Shown here: positions 49,066 to 52,706 of the stretch, one piece after another
Position numbering within the stretch: position 1 is the first letter of the stretch
How the letters are laid out: each line of letters starts with the position of its first letter
Assembly (NCBI GenBank): GCA_001784805.1
Contig: MFSE01000006.1
Span: forward strand, 1-52,706
DNA length: 52,706 nucleotides
DNA from: Candidatus Moranbacteria bacterium RIFOXYA12_FULL_35_19
GTDB lineage: Bacteria > Patescibacteriota > Minisyncoccia > Moranbacterales > UBA2206
Direction: 5' to 3'
The notes under the pieces: generated by a model
Seen by the model: only the letters and a program-made list of their open reading frames with translations
Databases searched by the model: none
Told to the model about the DNA's origin: nothing
Position numbers and translations under genes: made by a program

Positions 49066-49233
49066 ATGACAAAAAATAAAAAACAACGCGTGACCTTATT
49101 CCTCAATCCAAACCTTTTGAAACACGCCAAAGCCCAAGCCATCGTTAAGGAAATCAGCCTGACTGCGCTAATGGAAAAAGCTTTATCCAAATATTTACCG
49201 AAAGAAACTATCATTAAAAAAGATGCCATATAA
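49066..49233 (+). CDS. Small ribbon-helix-helix protein (55 residues)
   Basis: Too short for routine ORF calling. The protein begins MTKNKKQRVTLFLNPNLLKHAKAQAIVKEIS, with a basic start, an RHH-like beta strand (RVTLFLNP) and two helices, the second LTALMEKALSKYLPK. It is a CopG/Arc-type DNA-binding protein by pattern. Two inverted repeats 24-90 bases upstream suggest autoregulation. No toxin partner follows; it is followed by yggT, which is unrelated. Confidence 0.75.
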   Translation: MTKNKKQRVTLFLNPNLLKHAKAQAIVKEISLTALMEKALSKYLPKETIIKKDAI

Positions 49234-49305
49234 GTTTATTTTAATAATTAAAAATGGCCTAGAAAGTATCCGTTTTAAAATTAATAATTAACTAACAACA
49301 ACAAT

Positions 49306-49662
49306 ATGGATTCATCAAATTCTCCCAGCACAAAACCACTTTATCGGGGCACACAAATTGTTTGGTATCTTCTTGGTCTCTTGGAAGTACTACTCGCATT
49401 TCGATTCGTTTTAAAATTACTTGGAGCCAATCCATCTGCCGGATTTTCTAGCTTTATCTATGGAATAACCTACATTTTTACCGCTCCTTTTCTAAGTGTG
49501 TTTGGTATGTCAAAAGTTTCGGGCAGTATTTTCGAATGGACAACTCTTCTAGCGATGTTTGTTTATGGAGTGATTGCTTACGGAATTATTAAACTGTTTT
49601 TGATAGGAAAAACAGTTTCCACCCTGGAAGCCGCCGAAAAACTAAACGCGCAAGAAAAATAA
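49306..49662 (+). CDS. YggT-family membrane protein
   Basis: A 118-residue protein. QIVWYLLGLLEVLLAFRFVLKLLGANPSAGFSSFIYGITYIFTAPFLSVFG, with two helices and the characteristic P-F-x-x-x-F-G, then two more helices. YggT proteins are linked to osmotic tolerance and division, role unclear. It begins after 72 bases and ends 19 bases before the next gene, so the two probably form an operon. Confidence 0.85.
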   Translation: MDSSNSPSTKPLYRGTQIVWYLLGLLEVLLAFRFVLKLLGANPSAGFSSFIYGITYIFTAPFLSVFGMSKVSGSIFEWTTLLAMFVYGVIAYGIIKLFLIGKTVSTLEAAEKLNAQEK

Positions 49663-49681
49663 TCAACTAACTAAAAAATAT

Positions 49682-49921
49682 ATGGGTATTATTTTGTGGA
49701 TTGTCTTTGGGGCAATCGTAGGCGTAGTCGCTTCAATGGTTATGGGAAATAAGGACAGTTTGATAATAGACATTATCATAGGTATAGTCGGAGCAGTATT
49801 AGGCGGGTGGCTGATGAGTTTTTTCGGAAAAGGCGGAGTTACCGGATTCAATTTATACAGCTTTCTAGTAGCTTTGCTCGGAGCAGTGGTACTGATTGCT
49901 ATTGTGAGAGCTATTCGTTAA
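49682..49921 (+). CDS. GlsB/YeaQ/YmgE-type stress membrane protein
   Basis: A 79-residue protein with three glycine-rich membrane helices: MGIILWIVFGAIVGVVASMVMG, IIDIIIGIVGAVLGGWLMSFFG and LVALLGAVVLIAIVRAI. The family is also called transglycosylase-associated protein; it is induced by stress in several bacteria. Terminator follows within 25 bases. Confidence 0.9.
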   Translation: MGIILWIVFGAIVGVVASMVMGNKDSLIIDIIIGIVGAVLGGWLMSFFGKGGVTGFNLYSFLVALLGAVVLIAIVRAIR

Positions 49922-49942
49922 AAACAATCACAGAATTGAAAT

Positions 49943-49967
49943 AAAAATACCCGAACTGGGTATTTTT
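49943..49967 (+). terminator. Terminator after the GlsB-type gene
   Basis: AAAATACCC-GAACT-GGGTATTTT followed by T-rich sequence, 22 bases after the stop codon. Confidence 0.85.
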
Positions 49968-49993
49968 ATTATTGTGTCATTTTTTCCATAAAA

Positions 49994-50030
49994 AAACCCA
50001 GGGAGCTAAGTTCTAGCTCTCCCTGGGTTT
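49994..50030 (-). terminator. Strong hairpin after the 33-codon frame
   Basis: AAACCCAGGGA-GCT and AGC-TC-TCCCTGGGTTT with a 7-base loop; near-symmetric, with T/A tails both ways. It terminates the small transcript at 50047-50148 on the minus strand and possibly plus-strand traffic. Confidence 0.85.
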
Positions 50031-50046
50031 TTGCCTTTTCGGCAAT

Positions 50047-50148
50047 TTATTTTTCTTTTTTTGGAGGAAGTTTTACCTTTTCTTCCCCAAGGAACATCCA
50101 GCTCAAAAGCCATGTGTATTTTATGGCCTTGATTATTTTTTCCGTCAT
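50047..50148 (-). CDS. Small open frame with Shine-Dalgarno (33 codons)
   Basis: MTEKIIKAIKYTWLLSWMFL and a charged tail EEKVKLPPKKEK. The ATG at 50148 is preceded by AAAAGGGAGAAAGCG, a good Shine-Dalgarno at 8 bases. The strong hairpin at 49994 is 17 bases beyond its stop. An amphipathic or membrane helix (residues 4-20) then a basic tail: it could be a type I toxin-like peptide or a stress peptide. Nothing else supports it. A 75-codon frame overlapping in another phase (50006-50233) runs through the terminator and is not preferred. Confidence 0.5.
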   Translation of the reverse strand: MTEKIIKAIKYTWLLSWMFLGEEKVKLPPKKEK

Positions 50149-50225
50149 CGCTTTCTCCCTTTTTTGATTGTTTAACAACCCGACGTTGCGGATTGCGATT
50201 AAAAAAACTAAGCAACAAAAAAGCA

Positions 50226-50250
50226 AAAAACACTCTGAATGAGTATTTTT
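50226..50250 (-). terminator. Probable terminator after the 16S trailer
   Basis: On the minus strand AAAATACTC-ATTCA-GAGTGTTTT (nine pairs with one wobble), followed by T. It would end transcripts coming from the 16S gene and so leaves no room for linked 23S. Confidence 0.6.
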
Positions 50251-50295
50251 GTTTTTTTGTATCCCAATTTTTTGCGATTAGTCCAAAATCTATTC

Positions 50296-50400
50296 GTGCA
50301 CTGTACTAAAATGCACTAGGGATTCATATAGCTCCCATTGGCATTGGCGTTCTCCGACGTAAAGTCGGAGTCGACCGCCGGACAATAACCAATGCATCCC
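50296..50400 (-). other. 16S 3' trailer hairpins
   Basis: A short stem GTGCA/TGCAC at 50296-50316, and a branched structure at 50319-50400: outer GGGAT/ATCCC and ATTGG/CCAAT pairs around CTCCGAC-GTAAA-GTCGGAG (50352-50370). Such stems flanking mature 16S are normal RNase III sites; here they are the only downstream features. No tRNA is seen. Confidence 0.55.
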
Positions 50401-50591
50401 ATTATATCTTTTGACGGATATAACTTTAAATTAGGACACATCTCTGGATTATTGTCAAATTCTCCCTAGAAAGGAGGTGATCCATCGACAGGTTCCCCTA
50501 CCGATGCCTTGTTCATGTTTCTATTCTCCGCGTTTCCACGGGCATGGACTATATCTTCATCCCGATTAAATCGGGAGCTAACGTGTAGTCT

Positions 50592-51230
50592 CTACGGGGT
50601 CAAAGGCAGTTTGTAAATCATATCGGGATGCATATAAGGAAAAACTATTTCCTTAAATTTTTTAATATTACCAACTGGAATGTAAAGTCTATTACCTTTA
50701 CTGTCCCAATTAAGATTCGCTTGAAAATTAAAATTATTTTTCAAGCAATCTATGAGCAACAAATTTTCTTCCCTTGAAAAACTATGTGTACTTATAGTAA
50801 CGGTTTTCTTAGAAGTACTAAGACTGCCGTCATCCATAAACCACACAGCCAAACTTATTGGATGTACGAAAATTTTTTTAATATTTAGTGGAATTATTTT
50901 TCTCTTAACCGGATAGAATGTCTTTCGAAATTCTGTCATTTGCGGGTGAGAAATTGTCCTGAATCTAAATGACTGATGTTGCGCTAAATATTTCGGTTGG
51001 GTCAAAACCCAGCCTTTAAATATTTCAGCAGCCCAGAAAACATAGTCTTTATGTTCAGCTTTCTGTTCCACCTGCAAACGAAAACTTTTTCCTGTTAAGG
51101 TCGAAATTAGAGAACCATCGCCTAGAATTTTTCCAATCAAAAATCCTTTTTGAATTTCTGTGAGTTCCAAACTATCTCTAATATTCCTAACAATTTTCGA
51201 ATTCCAATTTTTTATACCTCGACTTCCCAC
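50592..51230 (-). CDS. LAGLIDADG homing endonuclease, intron 1
   Basis: A 212-residue two-motif LAGLIDADG protein. First motif FLIGKILGDGSL (residues 30-41), second LAVWFMDDGSL (127-137). Both acidic residues are kept, so it can cleave intronless 16S genes at its site and so spread the intron. Start GTG at 51230, within the Q element of the intron. The stop TAG lies in R. An extended -10 promoter is 29-37 bases before the start. Confidence 0.9.
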   Translation of the reverse strand: MGSRGIKNWNSKIVRNIRDSLELTEIQKGFLIGKILGDGSLISTLTGKSFRLQVEQKAEHKDYVFWAAEIFKGWVLTQPKYLAQHQSFRFRTISHPQMTEFRKTFYPVKRKIIPLNIKKIFVHPISLAVWFMDDGSLSTSKKTVTISTHSFSREENLLLIDCLKNNFNFQANLNWDSKGNRLYIPVGNIKKFKEIVFPYMHPDMIYKLPLTP

Positions 51231-51258
51231 GGTATTACCATAAATTAATTATGCTTTA

Positions 51259-51267
51259 ATTATAACA
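51259..51267 (-). promoter_or_regulatory. Extended -10 promoter for intron 1 endonuclease
   Basis: TATGTTATAATTAAA on the minus strand: TGTTATAAT is an extended -10. The same TATGTTATAAT occurs in intron 2 before its endonuclease. Confidence 0.6.
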
Positions 51268-51505
51268 TACTTAACTTTTAGGCTTCACCGTTATAGTTAG
51301 TTTTTTCATGAGGATTACTCCTCAAGGTCGCAACGATTAGGGTAATCAAACGACTTCACCCTTATCATCGATCCCACCCTGGCCCCCGATTTAATTCGGA
51401 GTCTTCCGGTGTTACCGACTCTCTTGGTGTGACGGGCGATTATCTATCTAAAACTAGACATTGATGTTCCCATCGTGCCTGCGGATTTCCCGCACACGAC
51501 GAGCT

Positions 51506-51940
51506 CTAATGCATTTTTTGCTTAAGGGCATAAATTTTTCTAAGCCCAGATTCTTTAAAATGATAATTTTTCATAACCAGTTTAATAATTCTGCAAAAAA
51601 TTTCAAAGTCACCTTTCTTCGAGCGTAATCTCAAAGAATTCCTTTTAAAAAATGGAATAATAATTTTTTCCAAATCATTTCTATTGGCTACTTCAAAACG
51701 ATAACAATCTTGATGATTTTTTCGCTTATCTGGTTGAAAGTAAACATTGCCACAACCAAAATATTTTTTAAGCTTATACAGAATTTTTTTATCTTTCGCT
51801 ATAAGTTTCAAATAAAATCTTGGTTCGACTTTTGTTCGTCTTTTAACTTCCTTCTTAGAATCAGGATTTTTTACATAAACTGTAAAGCTTCCTTCTCCAT
51901 CGACTAAGCCAACAATATAATTTGGATTTATTTTTTCCAT
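51506..51940 (-). CDS. LAGLIDADG homing endonuclease, intron 2
   Basis: A 144-residue single-motif LAGLIDADG protein: YIVGLVDGEGSF at residues 8-19, acting as a homodimer. Then the basic FRFEVANRNDLEKIIIPFF pattern typical of rRNA-intron endonucleases, with a Lys-rich tail. It starts with ATG at 51940. A TGTTATAAT promoter lies about 100 bases upstream, and a second GGGAGAAGGATT stretch lies 20 bases before the ATG. Confidence 0.92.
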   Translation of the reverse strand: MEKINPNYIVGLVDGEGSFTVYVKNPDSKKEVKRRTKVEPRFYLKLIAKDKKILYKLKKYFGCGNVYFQPDKRKNHQDCYRFEVANRNDLEKIIIPFFKRNSLRLRSKKGDFEIFCRIIKLVMKNYHFKESGLRKIYALKQKMH

Positions 51941-52039
51941 ATGCTATTGAGTGAATCCTTCTCCCGTCCCGCTTAGCGGGACAGAATACTATGATTCAGC
52001 TGACTTCTTACGCTGCGTAAGTTTCGTTATTACAATTTT

Positions 52040-52048
52040 ATTATAACA
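52040..52048 (-). promoter_or_regulatory. Extended -10 promoter for intron 2 endonuclease
   Basis: TTATGTTATAATAAAA on the minus strand, with TTGCGC 16 bases before TATAAT. Same TATGTTATAAT as in intron 1. Confidence 0.6.
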
Positions 52049-52122
52049 TAAAATTGAAACAGCGCAAGATCTCCTAGGGTTATTTAATATTCTTTTCTTT
52101 ACATTCCAGTAAGTCTTTTGCA

Positions 52123-52147
52123 TGCCTGCCTCGTCGGCAGACGGGCA
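52123..52147. repeat. GGCAGGC-type palindrome in intron 2
   Basis: TGCCTGCC-TCGTC-GGCAGACGGGCA: a member of the GCCTGCC/GGCAGGC repeats also found in trmD (36450), pheT (17250) and the 19019 element. Confidence 0.75.
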
Positions 52148-52572
52148 TCTTCCCTATGCTCACCACCTGTTCAAAGGTCGATGCGACTTTCCCGATATAT
52201 CGGGATAAACTGGACTGTAATTTGCCTTCAGATCCTTCACCGTCATTCTCGCGAATGACGACTACCTGTTAGCTACGCTCCGATTGGGTTTCGGAGGGAG
52301 AGATTTAAACTCTCTAGATTATTAAACTGCCTAGCGCTTTTATTGTGAGTACAAGATCCGAGAACGTATTCACCGTGATATGGCTGATTCACGATTACTA
52401 GTGATTCCGGCTTCATGAGGTCGAGTTGCAGACCTCAATCCGAACTGAGACCATCTTTATGGGATTAGCTCCGCCTTACGGCTTAGCAACCCTTTGTAAT
52501 GGCCATTGTAGCACGTGTGTAGCCCAGGGCGTCAAAGGGCCACGCTGATCTGACGTCATCCCCGCCTTCCTC

Positions 52573-52691
52573 CCAGAACTTTGTTCGCTAGCGAACAAAG
52601 TAAATTCCAAATTCCAAGATACAAATCCCAAATTTTGGTTATTGTGCCTTGATTATTGGTCATTACTTTGCGCTATCGCGCAAAGTTCTGG
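52573..52691. repeat. Insertion in 16S helix 39
   Basis: E. coli helix 39 is a 15-base hairpin; here about 119 bases stand in its place. Ends CCAGAACTTTG and CAAAGTTCTGG pair perfectly. Inside are two hairpins, ACTTTGTTCGCTAGCGAACA (ending AAGT) and ACTTTGCGC-TATC-GCGCAAAGT, and between them a word-repeat arm pair: AAATTCCAAATTCCAAGATA facing TAATGACCAATAATCAAGGC. The design is the same as the intergenic hairpins. Confidence 0.85.
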
Positions 52692-52706
52692 GCAGTCTCG
52701 TGTGAC

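Larger units (their letters stand above)
50514..51349 (-). other. Group I intron in 16S at position 1498
   Basis: 836 bases. The 5' exon ends in U and the intron ends in G, as group I rules require. Near the 3' end R (GAGACTACACG, stop codon of the endonuclease within) and S (AAGATATAGTCC) are present, and their GACTA/TAGTC forms P7. Upstream ACGGTGAAGCC and AATACCGTGGG form P4. The endonuclease frame lies between Q and R. It should remove itself from the rRNA. Confidence 0.9.
51439..52344 (-). other. Second 16S intron at 1399/1400, type uncertain
   Basis: 906 bases between GTACTCAC and CGCCCGTC. It has a LAGLIDADG gene, a P-like ACGGTGAAGGATC, several short palindromes (CGTCATTCGCGAGAATGACG; CCCGATATATCGGG; GTCCCGCTAAGCGGGAC) and a GCCTGCCTCGTCGGCAGAC repeat at 52123. 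The junction bases (C, then A; ending T) do not follow the U/G rule and I see no clear R/S pair, so the splicing type is not settled. Confidence 0.8.
50469..52706 (-). rRNA. rrs: 16S ribosomal RNA, 3' part, interrupted by two introns
   Basis: The 3' end reads GGATCACCTCCTTT (anti-Shine-Dalgarno) near 50469. Exon 3 is 50469-50513, exon 2 is 51350-51438, exon 1 is 52345 to beyond the window. Known landmarks: GAAGTCGT|AACAAGG split at 50514-51349; GTACTCAC|CGCCCGTC split at 51439-52344; then CGTTCTCGGATCTTGTA and ATGACGTCAGATCAGCGTGG. By comparison with E. coli numbering the breaks are at 1498/1499 and 1399/1400. Helix 39 is expanded (52573-52691). The gene runs out of the window. Confidence 0.96.

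Noticed and set aside
50006..50233. 75-codon minus-strand frame beside 16S
   Set aside because: It runs through the strong hairpin at 49994-50030, has low-complexity basic composition and no ribosome site; the overlapping 33-codon frame has one.
1..52706. CRISPR array
   Set aside because: Repeats are palindromic or word-like with no regular spacers; no cas genes.
1..52706. tRNA genes
   Set aside because: No sequence with a tRNA T-loop (GGTTCGAATCC type) and acceptor stem was noticed on either strand. Weak matches were inside genes.
1..52706. TGA recoded as Gly (as in Gracilibacteria or Absconditabacteria)
   Set aside because: All core genes read through at full length with the standard code, and no in-frame TGA is needed.

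Overview
The window looks like a chromosome segment of a small-genome candidate phyla radiation bacterium (Patescibacteria, most likely the Parcubacteria side). The evidence is AT-rich DNA with dense single-strand gene runs, a DUF4012 protein, few clear Shine-Dalgarno sites, a 16S rRNA gene split by introns that encode LAGLIDADG endonucleases, and very many small palindromic elements inside and between genes. The standard bacterial code fits every gene. The phylum is an inference; it was not tested by tree or search.

Layout. 1-1980 (+): lipoprotein, HicBA toxin-antitoxin, MscL and two small membrane proteins. 1981-11190 (-): surface polysaccharide block (polyprenyl-phosphate sugar transferase, three GT4 glycosyltransferases, DUF4012 protein, MurJ flippase) whose gaps hold hairpins built of one repeated word. 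11193-11534: RNase P RNA. 11694-19012 (-): valS, a membrane protein, pheT, a GxxExxY gene bounded exactly by inverted repeats, pheS. 19262-28577 (-): zinc-ribbon gene too short for routine ORF calling, SecF, SecD (with a parvulin-like domain inside it), two Nudix hydrolases, a NIF3-type protein, SecA and two anchored extracytoplasmic proteins. 28825-35920 (-): HPF, then a cell-wall/division cluster (murB, transglutaminase-like gene, Y1 transposase, murC, murG, ftsW). 35986-40173 (-): trmD, khpA, cupin, a metal group (DUF134, CDF transporter, DUF5320), TspO, GIY-YIG. 40200-48158 (-): a branched-chain amino-acid-type ABC transporter (livH, livM, livG, two livK, livF) with a livF/livG chimeric fragment, an MntA-HepT module and a RhuM gene set into it. 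48173-49921: PolB-like exonuclease, then (+) RHH, YggT and GlsB proteins. 50469 to the right edge (-): 3' part of 16S rRNA with two introns and a large helix-39 expansion.

Most striking: (1) a 48-50 bp perfect palindrome lies in the same reading frame (peptide PKVQPLASQRLNLRK) in valS and in a REP-associated-type Y1 transposase, with a degenerate copy in murB; the transposase carries the element in its own coding sequence. (2) Many other palindromic or word-repeat elements are translated in frame in pheT, pheS, secD, trmD, murC and murB. (3) The GxxExxY gene has its start and stop codons inside the two arms of an inverted repeat, as a mobile cassette would. (4) The two 16S introns fall at E. 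coli-equivalent 1399/1400 and 1498/1499, so one exon is helix 44, the decoding helix. (5) The livK paralogues have homologous promoters with G tracts of 9 and 5 in the -35/-10 spacer, which suggests slippage control. (6) SecD contains a PPIC-type domain whose usual first strand comes after the rest of the domain.

Working together: the transporter block points to amino-acid scavenging, the mur/fts and polysaccharide genes to a complete envelope, and the repeats to a genome where palindromic elements have spread through coding, intergenic and rRNA sequence alike.
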